A stretch of 64,000 nucleotides of DNA. Origin: Otis tarda (taxonomy: Eukaryota > Chordata > Aves > Otidiformes > Otididae). Below, piece by piece: positions 23,035-38,000 of the stretch (the stretch's first letter is position 1; the number at the start of each line of letters is the position of its first letter). Where the stretch lies: positions 134,243,053 through 134,307,052 of the forward strand of contig CM048552.1 of the NCBI GenBank assembly GCA_026413225.1. Direction: 5' to 3'. The notes under the pieces are model-generated. The model saw only the letters and a program-made list of their open reading frames with translations. It did no database searches and was not told the origin of the DNA. The position numbers and the translations under genes are program-made.

Positions 23035-26000
23035 GTAGGCGATCTTTATTTACTGTCATTCTTAATAATCCAAATTGCCAGAATTACATGCATTTAATGT
23101 GCAAGGTGGTGGTTTTTTTTCTGTTTTGGTGCTCAGGGTGTTTTTTGTGATGGTTTAGTTGCACAGATGTTTAACAGCCATAGAGGAAAGGGAATCTATA
23201 AAGAAGTTAAATCCATATTCACAGTTTAATATTTTATGTCTTTTTAATAGTTATTATTAAGTACTTGTTGTATACTTAGTTCTTAAGTTAAACTTTTACT
23301 GTCAGTCATGCAAAATAAAAGTCTAAACAAAAATTTAAGTCAGAGTATTTATAATACTTGTTAAATACACTTTTTAATTTCAGTTATTTTTAAGCGCAGG
23401 AATTAGTATCCTAGTATTGAAAATTTTCCTCTAAGAACATGTGTTCATCAGTTGTTCACTTCTTTGCCAGAAATCAGAGAAATGTTCTTCTTTTGTTTTA
23501 TTAGAAGATTTTATCCAGGACTTACTTTAAAATAAGCAGCAGCTAGTAATAACAGAGTACATTGCCTGGGAATTAACCTTTCTTCTGAATATAATACATG
23601 CAACAAAATTTAAACTGAAGCCTCACCTTGAGAGTAGGATTTTTCAGATCTGACTTTCTGAGACAGTGTAAGAACATCCAGGACAAACATTTAGAAAAAT
23701 CAGAACAAAAAATGGAACAAGTTTCTACATGCGCAGTGTGTCCAAAAATGACTAATGCGGTGTGTGGTCCAGAACAAATTATTTGTTTTTCACTAACAGA
23801 GCAAAACAAGCTAATACTTTTGTTTTCACTTCAGAAAGCTTCCTGCTTGCAGGAGATGACCACACACTAGTCTGTGAACTGCACCGCATGCTGACCTGTG
23901 TTTTAGAAAAGAAATGCTAAGTTGTGTGCTTAATTGCAGACTGCTGTTGCAAGCACAAGAAGTTAGCAGCGGTGAGAAATGTATGCCTCAGGATGACTAA
24001 TGACCAACCCCTTTGCCTGCTCACCATTCACAAGCTTTTAATTTACAACCTCAGCAATCAGTTCTTTGAAGGCATTAGGACCCGAGTAATTAGTCCTGTG
24101 TGCATTACCTTTATGCACTGCATGACAAAACACTGGTTTCTTACATGTAGGAATCACTTCACTTAAACCAGAAAGCGTTTTCTAATACTGTTATTGTATA
24201 ATTGGCAGGGATGATAGTTCTGTCCTCACGTGGGATATGTGGGTTTATTCAGCATAATAGTAAACCACTAGTCCTTTAATTAAATTTTGAAACCGTATCC
24301 ACTTTGCCTAGAATAAATGTAAGAGCTCTTCTTGCTAATCTAAACTGGTTTCTAGTTTATCCACTGCGATAGGATTATCCATCCAACATATGCACCTCTG
24401 TAATTGTTTTCATTGAAATTTGGCTACTGCCCTCAAGCAGCCAGCTTAGCCACAGGGTGCTGTATATAATAACAAATTGCTGTTAGTTTCCAAGACTATC
24501 CTAAAGGTATTGTGTAGATCACACTAAAAAGGGCTGTGCTTCACATGCATTGGCCACTAATTGCCACAAGGAAAAGACTTTTTCTGCTTCTTCTGACTCT
24601 TTCTGTGTAGACAAAGATTTTTGGCTAAGCTGTTGATTATTTTTTCTTTTAACGTTTTACATAGTATATTAGATTTCTGTGTTGTTTTAGCAAGTATGAC
24701 CTATGGGCTTGCGTGTGTGTGTATGTGGATGTGGATATACCTCACAAAAAGTCCTTCATGTTACAGTGTGTAACGGTACACGGATCCCGTGTACCCCCAT
24801 GTATGCCTGTTCTTACCGATTGCACCTCAAATTGAATTTGCAGAACACAGAAATGATGTATTGCATTCACCTACCATACTCCATTTTTTTAAATCTCTTT
24901 AAGATCATTGGCAGTATTGCCTGGATAAAAACCACGCGGTCAGGATGCAGGTAATACGCGATTGATAAGATCCAAGAAGGGTTATTGCAACCTGTTCTAT
25001 CCTCCCCTCTCCGTTATATGAGTTGAAGTAGCTGAGCTCTGCCCAGGACACCTGAAGTTTTAAACCTGTTGATGGTTTAAACCATCAGATGGTGTCAGTG
25101 TGGTATCATGCGACAGAGTTTCAGGGGGCTAAGGATTTAAATACTCTCTTATCCCCCTTCTGCAAATATCCTAATTAATGCCACAAACCTTTAAAAGCTT
25201 ATGTACAAGTGGCCATTATTTGGCAAGTATCTCCGTTGTGCTTGGCTTGTCCCAGCCTTTCAGAAATGCCATTCTCTCCTGGGTACAGGAGTCCCATTTC
25301 CCCTCATGTCCACACCAAAGCCCAAATCCTCCTCCCTCTCTGCACTCCTGACCTGTCCCAGTCCTGGCATTTCACCCCTGTTCCCTCACCTCCAGGACTC
25401 AGGGTCTCCATTTCCCTACTGGGCTCCCATTCATGCTCTCCGTGTGTCACCCTCCTTCCCACTCGTTTCCTCCTGGGTGGGGGTGTCCTGCTTCTCTCTC
25501 AGACCCTCAGGAGGCCTGTCCCATTTCCTCAGAGACAGCCCTATCAGACCCTTTTACTTTCCAGTCATGTCTGACCACGGTCCCCCCTTCCCTCCTCCAT
25601 CCCTAGCTTCTCACTTTGTGGCCAGGACTTCCCAGCTTTCCTCTTCCTAACCCCAGTTTCTAGTTCTGGTCTCCCAAGATACTCTCAGCCTCCTCGGACA
25701 GGTCTTGCCTTCTTCCGTCAGTGTCCATCTCCTTTCCCTTCCACAGGCAAATTGGGCAGCTTCCCTTCCCTGGTTCCCCAGCCCCTGTGATCTGAGGGAG
25801 AAGAAGGGCAGGTCCTCTGCTCCCAGCCCCATGGGCTGGACCTGTGGTGGCTTGCACTCATGTCCTGCTCCGCTCCCAAATGGAGTGGGGTCAGCACAGG
25901 CCCCATGTGCTGAGTATCTAGCTGCTAAACCCTGGCAGGTCTCTGCTGTTGCTCTCGGAGGCTTTTTACGTTTGGGTGGACTTTTGCAGACATAGCAGTA

Positions 26001-29000
26001 GACACATCTGGGCCAACAAAGGTTCCTCAGGTGTCAAAACTTCACATCTGTGATCCACAGTGGGGAAATGCCAGATATTTGCAGAGATGGGATTGCCAGA
26101 AAATGTCTTTGCATGGATAAAGAAGGTGCTTCATCCTCTACTGCAGTCAAACCATTTTGACAGAGAAAGAAAAAAACTTATTAAAATCATTTTAAGGCAG
26201 ACATCTGGCATGGAAAGTTTCAGCCTGAACATCTAACGTCTGGCAGCATTATAAACAACTGGAAAACAGTCTCATGATGGGAAGCAGTGGGCAGCCTCGG
26301 ACCGGGACGGCGCAGCCGTGCAGGTGTCAGGCAGGGCTCCTCAGCTGAACTCGCGTCAAGGCTGGCAGCGAGCCCTCTGCCTCCCACGCCAGTTGCTTGG
26401 TTCAGGATGCCAACCTGACATATGAAATCCTCACTGAACAATTAGATTTCCACATAGTTTTCTGAAGACAGCATTTTGTAATTCTTTTCTTTTTCATCAG
26501 GAAATGCTTAAAAAATTCCCTGTTTAAGTTTTGTCCTGACAGCCTCTTACGTTTTGGAACACCTCAGCTAGGGAACCACAAACTTCGCTGTCTCTTTTCC
26601 TGTCTCTCCCCCACACATTTTTCCTCTCCTAGAGCAACGACAGACATAGGCTACTTTTTCCAGAATTATAAAATTAGATGCGAAGAGCCATGTCCTATAT
26701 TCATCAGAGCCGAGGTGAATTCTTTTGCCAAGAAAAGCCAATGATCTGTCAGAGCTGCTTCTGCCTTTCAGCATGAAAACTGCCTCTCTAATGAGGCTGC
26801 AAGGTCTTGATCTCTGCGAATTGGAGTCTCCGTGCCCCCTGCCCCATTCTGCCCCTTGCGTTATTAAAAATGTGTTGAGGGGAAGGCAAGAGAAAGGGAC
26901 AATGAAGGGGTAATGCCCAAGTTATAACAGACTCACAGCCTTTTCTTTTTGCAGAGGTCTTCTCCCCATGGTGAACCCTCCTTTGGTTCATTAGAGAGGA
27001 ACCCACAGCTGACAGGCCTGAGGAGTGTCACTGAACTAGAAATCTGCTTTTTCATCAGAAGACCGAAGGGTTAGACAGGCTTAGCCCGGGAGGTAAACAC
27101 GGCTGCTCTCTGTTATACGCACTCCTTTTCCACAGCTAAACCTTTTTTATTTCTGCACTAAACATCGATACAACCTTGAGTGGTCGGGTTTTCCTCTAAC
27201 AGATCTTCTTAGATTCAGCAATCTTGTATTGCCACTGTGAGCTGGACAGAGGTGGAAGCCCCTTTCCGAACACAATGGGCACATAGCCCTTGTCTGCTGG
27301 CGAACAGCAGACCCTCAGCCCCTGGACCACCTAAGTGGAGCATGCCTTGCCCTTGGGAAGGCATGGAAATACTGGAGACCCATCACACCATGAGCGGAAG
27401 GAATCGGAAAGTTCTTTGCATCTCTCCCTTCCTAGAGCCAGCTGCAGTCTGTCTGTCTATGCAACCAAACCAGGGCTCTGCAAAGAAACCTGAGCAGCAG
27501 AGCTGGCTGGAAGCTTTTGTCTCTGAAATTATCACTGGCACTGAATTTACAGAATGATCTACACAGCTCTCTAATAACTACTTGCAAATGTTGCTCAGTT
27601 TCTAGAAATGAGAGATTCTAACTGATCTTTTGTTCATGGTTTATCTTCATGGGCTATCTTCCTCAAAGGCAACTCCTGTAAGTACAGCAAACTGCTCAAC
27701 AGCTAGAAAAAGCAACTCTAAAGGTTGCTGGAAACAATTTATCTGCTTAAACTAGGCTTTGCATCCTCACAGCCAGCTTGCTTTCGAAGTTAACAAACTC
27801 TTTTAAATAAAGATTATGAAATTGTCATTTTCAGAAGCATTTTATTATCCCAGCTTTGTCACTGCTGCTTTTGATTCTCTGTGATTACTGTCTGTGATAG
27901 GCATGACGAGCCAAAAACATGTGAAAAGGTACTTGCCACATTCCGGCAGAAATGATTGTTTGTGCTTTTCCTTCAGGAGTGGGAAGCTATCAGAGAGGAT
28001 GTGAGGAAAGCCAATTTGTTCTGACTTATCTGCTATTGCCTGGACAAGGTACAATGAGGGATAAGAGAACAATTCTATATTGTTGCCATACCACATGGCA
28101 TCCGTCCTTGGCTCTTATCAATTTGGAAAGGGAACAACTAACACACTGCTACTTTATCAAGAGCAGTTCTCACTCATGAGAAATACAAAAAAAAAAAAAA
28201 ATCCCTCCCAGCTGCTATTCCTGTCCAGTCCATCTCAGCTACAATTGTAATGTCTGAGGACAGAGCAGAGCCCTGAAAAGTACATCAGGCTGCTTAGATT
28301 AATCAGATGCAGCATTTGAGGAATTTGTTCCAATAGTCAGCTGTTTGAAATGAAGACAGTGCTAATTAAACTTTGACATCAGCCATGGCGCACATCTGAA
28401 GCTCTGTGAAGCCAAGGGCAGGCAGGAAGGCAGGCTCAAAGGGCAGTGGAGCAACTTCTGTTAATTTGTGGTTACAAGGCAACCCAAACAAGCCATCACC
28501 TCGGGCTCGGCGAGTGTTGCTTGTCTCTGTTTTCTGCAGCCTACTTGTGCTTTCTCCCTCACAGGCATTTGCCTTGTTTCTAACCACTAATGTGGTGGTA
28601 TTGATGCAGGATGCCACAGGAGGCAAACAGAGAAACAGCCTGCTTGAAAATGGAAAAAAAAAACCCAAGCTGGTGCAAACTCTGGCTGGTGAGACCTCTG
28701 CCATTGTGTCTGCAAACTGTGTTCTGATCAATACTGTCCCTACTCCAGACTAGACCTGAGTGAGGTTTACTTGTGTTATCTCCTGTGGACACCATACTGG
28801 TATTTGGGAAAAATAAATAAGGTACAGTTGCAGGTGATAATTCATTTATTCTTACTCCCATTAAAAACCTCGTATAGTAGTTTTTATAGTTATCATTAAG
28901 TGGCTGGGATCTGTGTTCCTGTTAGACCTTTCTCTCAGAGCAGGTAAGGATAGTTACAAAACTCACTGTTGCTGTTTCTTGGGCTTGGCTTTGCGGTAGT

Positions 29001-32000
29001 CCCAAAATTACTGTATTGCTCAGCCTTGCTGGGGGTGGAAAAATGACCTGAGATATTTTGCTGCAGGGAAGTAAATCTGATATGGTACCTTTGCTATAAA
29101 AACCCTTATTCCTTAGGAATTCCTTATTCCTCCCACTATGTGCCAATTCCTTATCTAATTCTCTGCCTGCTCCTCACCTCCTCAGCATGTTTTGCAAATC
29201 TTCATAATTCTTGTTGGGATTTGAGGAACGGAGACAAAATGCTGTGTTCCACCAGTATAGCTGCAGAGATCCCATTTGCCCATGGGAAGACCAAGCAGAA
29301 CTTGCTCTTTTTTTTTTTGCTGAGCTTTGCTTTTGCGAAAGAGCTGTATATGGTCTTCTCTATCAATGAATCGCAGAACAATTGAGCAGGGTGTTTTAGT
29401 TTGCTTGCCTTAAGAAAAATTCAGCTTCCTGAAGGACATCTCCATATTTTTTCTATTTTCCCCCCAAATGTGACTTAAAGTGGGTGACCACTTGTCCAGA
29501 ATGCCATCTAGGGTCCTTGCTGCTTCAGCAGAGTCATACTGAGTACAATGGGACGTGCAAACACATGGGATTTGGCAATCCAATGTGGGCACCACATGCG
29601 TATTGGAAAGGGGTGGATGCTCTCCTTATTACCAGGATGTCAGGATGGCTTTGAGCCACGCTTTCAGATGGGAAGCACGCTGGGTTAGTTTTGAGAATTC
29701 ATTGTCACCGACCACAGCATGGTCACTATTTGCGTGCAGTTGGGGAGGGAATTCTATTTGAGTTGGGTTGAATTGCAAAAAAGTTGCATCATGTTACTGT
29801 GTCATGTGTCACATTGCATGTAGAGAATGTGCCATACAAACAGGCAAAACTTTTCACTTTAATTAGCAATATGACTCAGAAACCACGTTAGGATACTTTC
29901 CTGAACTGTGAGGGGAATATTACTTAAGAAAATGTACAATTCCAGGAAAATGTGTGCATGTGATTGGGGTAACATAAGTTCATTCAGCATTGGCAATGGC
30001 TTTGCTTTGTGAAGTGACATTTTGAAACCCGGCCGTCCAACTGGCTAGTCACACTCCCAAAACATTTATTAAAGTGTCTTGGGGCAAGCCCAGAAACCAA
30101 TGAAAGCACTAACTGAAGGAACCTTCATCACATTAAAAAATATTTTCAAGTATTAAAAGAATACATAGTCATCTGATTTCATTCAAGTCTCTGTTACTGA
30201 GCCATTCTAAAATCACAGTCCAAACCCCAGTGACTTCCAGAGAATGGACAAATATCAAAAGGAAGTGACTACAGTCTCTTTGTAAACACATACAATGCTA
30301 TTTTTGACATGTGTACCCTGTCACAGCGTTAGACTAGCACCTAACATCACGTCTGATGCAGCAAGTGCTGTGTAACGTTTCTAGCTGTGCTCTGTACGGA
30401 GCATCACAGCTGCCCAAACAGATTGCAGCAATGTAAGATGATACGAACAGGCAGACAAGTTAGAGGCTCAGAAAATGTACTGTAAGACTCTCAAAGCTGT
30501 CAGTAGCATTTGGGATATACCAATGAGTTACCACCCCAGACATTTATGACAATCCATCTGTGTCCTTTCACTGTCCAAGCAAATACATATTGTGTGATCG
30601 CTGTAGGAGGGACCTAAAGGTAAACTCTCCATGTAGATGACTGGGCTTGAACAGGAAGAAACTCCATACCACAGCAGACCTCCTCTTTTCTTCCATCTGC
30701 CCGTCTGGCTTTTCCATCACTGCTGACAAAATGATGTGCAGTGAATGTTTTTACTTTCAAAATCACACTTCAGCTGCTGTGAGGATGTTTCCCACGAGAC
30801 CCAAAAGACCTGGCTGTGGGAAAAAGATATTTGTTTAATGAGAGTTGTAGTTGACTTTCAAAATATTTGCTGAATCAAAAAAAAACCAAAAACAAACCTC
30901 CCTCATTTTGGTGTAAAAATCTAGCTGGCCAGAAGTATATAGTTGTGAGAGATATTTTGATAAAATATTATCTATCACTGATTTCTTTGGACACAAAAAA
31001 ATAAAAGAATATGGAATATTCTGAGATTTATGCTTTCACAAAATCATGTACAATTCTGATGTTTTCGTTCTTTGCTTTGAATATTTTGGTTCATTCAAAC
31101 CAAGAATACAGCAACCAAAATGTCTTGTCTCTGAGGATTTTGATAATGTAAGCCCACTACTAAAGTGCAAGAAGTCTGATCTGTTTGCTGTAGCACAACA
31201 AAAGATGTATTCTAGTTCAAAAGGCCATTCAAAATATAAAACAGCTGTTCTCTTGAAGCCATAGGGTAGCTAATACGATTTACCTGTGAAAACATATGAT
31301 CTGCAGCTAAAGTAGAAGCTGGTTTATCACCACCTTGACCATGAAGTTCAGGAAATGGGTAATTAAATCTGCTGTCTTCACTGGAAGTGAGGCTTGAGCC
31401 CAAGGGGAGAGAGTCCCAAGGAGGGGAGTCTGGAGGGAACTTTTTACTACACTGAACATCACAGGTGGAGAAGTCTAGAAGCTGCATCTCCTCCAGCTGT
31501 GGGCCTTGGTCAGATGATGTACTGACAAGGTTTTAGCCAAAGAGGCCCTCAAACATCATATCTGTATCAGCGAGAAATGTGACAGTCTCAGATAAATGCC
31601 TCCCTGTCAGGCCCCTGCCCCCTCATACAACACCTAGTCAAACTAGCAGCTTTACCATTTTACGTTCCTCCCAAACCCATCTGTCAGTCCTTTCTGTGCC
31701 CTGGCAATTCTCCACTGCTCTTCTTATAGCACAGGGCTCCATGCAGTTTCCCCTTCGACAACCATGACACACAGGACTTGAGGATGAAGTGCTGTGATCA
31801 CACAGTCACCCTCTCCTGAGGTGATGCACGGCCAAGGCCAACATTCCTTAACTCTTCAGGCAGACAGGGGAGAGGTTTTGTCTAGACTCTGGGTGGGGGA
31901 AACACATTTTTTTCCCTGTACCTGCTCTTCAGTCCTTGAGCTTTTTCTGGGCAAGCAGGCACTGATGAGGGTAGAGAGGTGACCTTCAGGCTTTCTGCTC

Positions 32001-35000
32001 AGAGCACCATTTCCTCCTCCTCAGGCAGAGCAGGAGTAGCTGCCTGGGTGTTACAGCCAGGCGATGCATGTCTGACACGTGCGTATTTTTGCTGATGAGA
32101 GTTATACGGAGTCTCCCTTTGATGCAGTTGCAGAAAATGCTGCAGTAGTGGGCACGGCTGAAAATATTATCAGGCAAATCAAGGCATTACTTTTCTGAGG
32201 GGGCTTTGGAAAACAAAAAGTGCTGCCTGGGTGCTTCATTTCCAAATCCCAGCTTTTTTGACTATTGTATGTCTGATGCAACCTTAGGGTTTCTCAACTG
32301 TAAAACAGTCCTTAATAATTTTATATCTGGAGAAAAAAAAAAGTTGAGGCCATTTTCAAGATCTTAAAAAAAATTCAGCCCAGTTGCATATTATTTGCTA
32401 TATACTTGGACAATACAGCTTTCAATACAATTCTCACTGGAGAAAGCACCCTTTAAAAAACCTGGAAATCTGTCTGCAAATCTGTCTCAGAGGACCTAAA
32501 CTTGTCCCCACCAGAAGCAGCATGTTCCTCCAGGCTATGAATGCTGTAACTGTGATGATCAAGTGAATATTCAGCCTGGATAAGGCAGAGAACTGAGAAA
32601 GCCTAAACTTTTTTCTATCTATTAGAGCAGATTCAAGTTTTTGTTTAAACAGTCACCATTTGAAGGTAGAATGAAGTACTGCATGCTCCTGCAACTTCAT
32701 CTGTGCTTCGGATAACAACAGCAAAGACTTTAACAGTCACTGAAAAATCCCATGACAAGCCCATCTGTTTCAGAGAACAATATTAGTAGGAAGTAAAACT
32801 ATCTCATTGTTTTGTCTCTCTGCGGTCATGTTCATTACAATTAAAAATAGCTTATTTGTCTACTAATAATCATAGATAATCATGCGTCCAGAGGACAAAC
32901 AGTCAGGGATGGGACTTTGTATATCAGAAGTTCATAGCTGACAGAGAATCAAAATTCTTATTTTATTGGAGCTGTTGAAAAGTAGATGTTCTTTCTCTCC
33001 TCAGAAATGAAATGCAATGGTGATGATAAAATTAGTACAAACTAGTATGTGTCAGACATGTGGTAGAGTTAGACACCTCATGCTAGATGTTTACAGGGTG
33101 ATGCAGTTGCTTGTTGATAAGGCAGTATCCTCCTACAAGCCTGCAGTTTTCAAGCTGCAGAAGATTCTGTCACTATTTCATTACCCGTTGTGCAACACCC
33201 CAAGGACACAGGATGCTGTATTGTAGACAATATTTGTTACAATACAATTTGGCAATGGTTGAGCCCCTGCTATCTCAAAATCATGGCCCATCAGTCTGAG
33301 CAATATTTTCTATGTTTTCTTGGTACTCCCTTTGCATTAATGCCTTTCTCTGTTTTCACTCATCTTTTACTTTGGTTATAGACCCCAGGTTAGGCCTCTT
33401 TATTTTGTTTTTGTATCTGGCCCCATACTCCTGGGAGCCACAATAATGCTAAAAATACTACTAATAATGATGGAAATCCTCAGAAGGAGCTCCTTTTACT
33501 GCAGAGACTCCACACAAGCTCATCAACCTCACCACAAAAATGGTTAAACAAGAGACCGTCAGACACCATGTAGATCTTTGTGTTGGCCTCACAATGGCAG
33601 GAGCTGCCCTGTTTTCCTGCCAAGAGAGAACAAGACTTTTCCACAGGAACTCCCTTGCAGTTCTCTGGCCACATCAGCACACAGTTTGCGTGCTGCGAGC
33701 CACAGCACAGCTGGGTAACTACCACATGGCTTTGCGGCTGGGAGTGAAGTGCTTTCCTCTGCCCAGGCAGCTGCCAGTGCTGGCAGCTTTAACCAGTCCC
33801 AGCTCCTTCAGACCTTGGTGCAGTTGCACTTCCTAATTGTTTATATGTGTGTACCCAAGAAAAATTGACTGCTGTCCCTCATAAATTGTTTGTGCTTTAT
33901 ATAAGGAGAGAGGATTTCATCTCATTTGACTTGCTCTTAGTTGCATGGGATTCAGGTCATAGAATCATAGAATAGTTTGGGTTGGAAGGGACCTTTAAAG
34001 GTCATCTAGTCCAACCCCCCTGCAAGGAGCAGGGACATCTCTAATCAGATCAGGTTGCTCAGAGCCCCATCCAACCCAGCTTTGAATGTTTTCAGGGATG
34101 GGGCATCCACAACCTCTCTGGGCAACCTGTTTCACCACCCTCATTGCTAAGCATTTCTTCCTTATATATAGTCTAAATCTACCATCTTTTAGTTTATTAT
34201 GCCTTGTCCTATCATAACAGACCCTGCTAAAAAGTTTCTCCCCAACTTTCTTTTAAGCCCCCTTTAGGTACCAAAAGACTGCAATAAGGTCTCCCTGGAG
34301 CATCCTCTTCTCCAGGCTGAACAGCTCCAACTCCTTCAGACTGTCATTATAGGAGAGGTGTTCCAGCCCTCTGATCACCTTCGCGGCCTCCTCTGGACCA
34401 CTTCAGGCAGGTCCATGTCCTTCTTATTTTGGGGGCTCCAGAGCTGGACACAGTACTCCATTCTACAGAGAGAAGGAGGCAGTTTGGAGGCACAGTTTAT
34501 CCAAAAGACTTTAGAATTAGATGAAAGTGCACCCAATGGACCTATTTTTCTCCATTAACTATAACAAGAATCTCAGATAACCAGTTCATGTTCAGTCAGG
34601 TGAATGACCCATAGGATCTGATTTTTAAAAAAAATTTTCATGATCATAGAGTGACAGGGAGCTGTAGGCCCTCTATCTCTGCAAGATGAGCCTGTAACTA
34701 TGATCAGCTCATACACTGTTGTAAAAGCACCTTGGGGAATGCATCACTGAAGAAAAGGAGGTTATTTCCAGGTGTAAAATATATACTAGCAAAATTCCTT
34801 GGTATTTTTCATGTGGTGATGAATCATCTACTTAGTATTTAAACTGGTTTAAGTCTAGTTCTGAGAATAGCCCTTGGGCAGCACTGGAATGCGGGGAGTT
34901 CAGCTTCTGGTTGTGTCAAGTCCTTGTCTTCTACATGACTTCTCTTGAACTGAATGCAGCTGCTACCACTCCATTAAGCGCACAACACTCTCATAAGGGT

Positions 35001-38000
35001 TCAAAATGTCCTCACATGCTGCCAGTACTCTTTGTTGGTGTGCAAGCGCTCTCACTTTGCGATGAAACTTCCCCTCCAGATTGGTTAATTTTGAAAGATT
35101 TAGTCTGAACTTGGCTTAAACCTGTCTGGCCATGTTTGTGATACAATGGCATTAAGAGAATCCTCACTCTGTGTTATGCAGCTACAATCTGCTTTCCCTG
35201 GCAAGATAAAGCTGTTACCTTCTTTTTGTTGTTTAACTGCTGAGCAGATGGATCATAAAAGAGTGCAAGGTTATTGAGAGGTTCCTTAATCATTTATCCT
35301 GGCCCCAGACACAGTGATAATGTTGAAGATTTGCAGTGGTATTTATGCAGCACTTACCACAATAGTATCTGTGACCCTAACTCTGAAAAACATTCTTTTT
35401 CAGAAGAGTTTTTACATGTGTTTAGCTTTAAGCAAAGGCTTATGTCTCACTGTGGATAAGGACTGCAAAGCTGGGGCTTAAGGAAAGTAGTCATCTTTGT
35501 AAGCTTTCAGGATGTGTTTCCTGGGTCTGTGGGTGTGCTTGAGTAGAGTGAAATGCAAGCAGGACTTTCCTCAGATTGAGCAAAATATGGATTTTGATCA
35601 ACCTTTAGTTTTGCCTTCTTACGCCCACAAAATATTATTCGGCATGCATCTATTTTCTCAAATAAAAATACTGATAGTTACTGATGGCCTTGAAAATAAT
35701 TAATTTTGGGTCCTAGGCATGTGTTTGTGCTGTAGGCCTTCAAATAAATTTGGGACTTCAGTGGGCCTTTCTTTTACTATTGTATTCTACACAACTTTCC
35801 TCCATTGTTCAAAACTTCTCCAGGAGATCCTGAAACACAGCATGAATGCAAAGACCATCTATGTCAGGATGGAAAGAGCGGAACTTATTAAAAAAAAAGG
35901 GTTCTGCAAACATGGGTTTTGCTGACTCACTCAGACATCAGTTTGAAAAGAGTAGGGTATTTTTTCTTAGGTGAGAAGCCTAGGATCTTATTAAGCACGG
36001 AGAAAAGGCGCTGAGCTGCAGCACCTGATAGGGGATTTTCAATACTGATTCTCAAGAAGCGGCCCAGTTTGAACAGTGCAGACTATGTGTGGGATTGTGC
36101 ATCTGTATGACATGATACATAAGCCAAATATTTGACTAGCATAAATCAACGGGGTAATGAACTCAGTGTCTGATTTAAGCCAGCATCTGAGGTGGGAAAG
36201 GCCACTGAATGTACCACCGTTTTTTTCTCTTGTTGCTTTCCAATGCTAGCTACTTTTAGGGTTTTTCTGGCATCTAAGATTGCTAGGAAGAAGACAGATA
36301 GCCCATTTTGGTTTCTTTTGGAAGGACAAAAGTTGTAATTATCCAAAAATCACAATGCTAACCGACGTTATCATTTCCTGATGTCAGTGATGTTGCTCAA
36401 AGCCCAAATAGAGGAAAATGGATATTCCTCTTTGCGTTGAAGAATAGTTTTGCAACATTTGAGAGGTCAGTGTTACGAAAAACATACAACTTCATTGAAA
36501 TATGAATCTGATTTTTATCTCTGGGTATGGGATCCATTCTTCAATAAGATACTTAGAAAAAATATATTAAAAGCAGCAGTAAGCTGAAGAGATAAGAATG
36601 AACTACTTAAACCTACTACTTTGATGTTATTGATTAGTTCTTCTACGCAAACATTTCTTGTAGGCAATAGCATTATGTATTTGGTTGACCACAGGGTGTA
36701 CATTTAAGGGTACTGAAAATTTAGGACATTTGGAGCTTTCCAGTGATATGGCTTCACAGATAATTTGTTCATTTTAGGAGCATGTAAAGGACATTGCCCT
36801 GGCCCTTTGCCAATGACTCCTTCTCTGCTTTCTTTTTCTCTCAAGCTTTAATGTATATTTTAAGCTTTCTGGGGACAGAGATCATAATTTTGCTCCCCTC
36901 CTGTTCAAATGCTGATTTTAACTGCTGTCCACTTGATATCACTGTGAGAGGGGATAATGTCCTTGATCATCACATGAGGGGTAGGTCTGGGATGCTCTTG
37001 AACTTAATACCTTCCTCCAATTTTACATTTTGAAACACTTATCCACCTTTCTGTGCAAAGCTGCACTCTAAGTGGGGCTTTTCAGTCAGCCAGAGTATGT
37101 TTGTCTAGATCTAAACAGGGCCTGAATTTAAACTGCAGTATATGAAAGAAGTCTCCACATCTGCATGATGCTAGAAGCCCTACGGCACATAGAATCATAG
37201 AATAGTTTGGGTTGGAAGGGACCTTTAAAGGCCATCTAGTCCAACTCCCGTGCAAGGAGCAGGGACATCATGTATGGCACTATCTGAGATGGTAAAATGT
37301 TCTGTGTTTTCATTTGATGCCATCCTTTTCAAAACAGGATGACTAGAAATTAATGCTTCAGAAAGATTTTGTGATGACACGCTACTCAGTGCTGCTGTGC
37401 TGTAGCAAGAGAGTGGACAATTGGAGCCATTCAGCCTGTGGTGTCCAAGGCCACAGGACTGTGCTCTGCTGGTGGGGCTCCACACTCTTTTCATTTTTTA
37501 AGCCCATAGATTTGAATGCTTTTAAGTTGTGGATAGCTACCTCTATGGTCAAAGAGTATAATGACGAAGGATGTCCTTCCAGATGCTGAACAGTTTGGCC
37601 ATGCTCTAGCAAGTGTTTAGAAGAAGATTTTAGGTGAGAGTATCATAGTTGTTTCAAAGGGGTCAAACCAAACACAAAAGGTGGTATTTACTGTTCCTGT
37701 TTTGATGCTTAGGTAGACCGGAACAAAATTAGGTGTTTCTCTTCAGATGTTTTATACCCCAGATAGCTGTGGTGAGATCTGTTTGATCAAAGATCCATCA
37801 CACTGATACCTCTTGTGATCTGGTTAGCCTGGGCTTGCTGGGCAGCCAGCAGAAAGACTTTCAATGTGATTTCAAATGAATCATGCTCTAAAAGTGTCTA
37901 TATTTCTCTGTCTTGGCTATAGAGGGAGCTGAGAGTGACTCACTCATAGACAAAATAGATATCCACACTGTCAAAACCTACAACTATTTGGGATTCAGCC

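Noticed and set aside
25201-25650. 149-codon open frame on the + strand
   Set aside because: Explained by the C/T-rich block, which is poor in stop codons; low-complexity Pro/Ser-rich reading.
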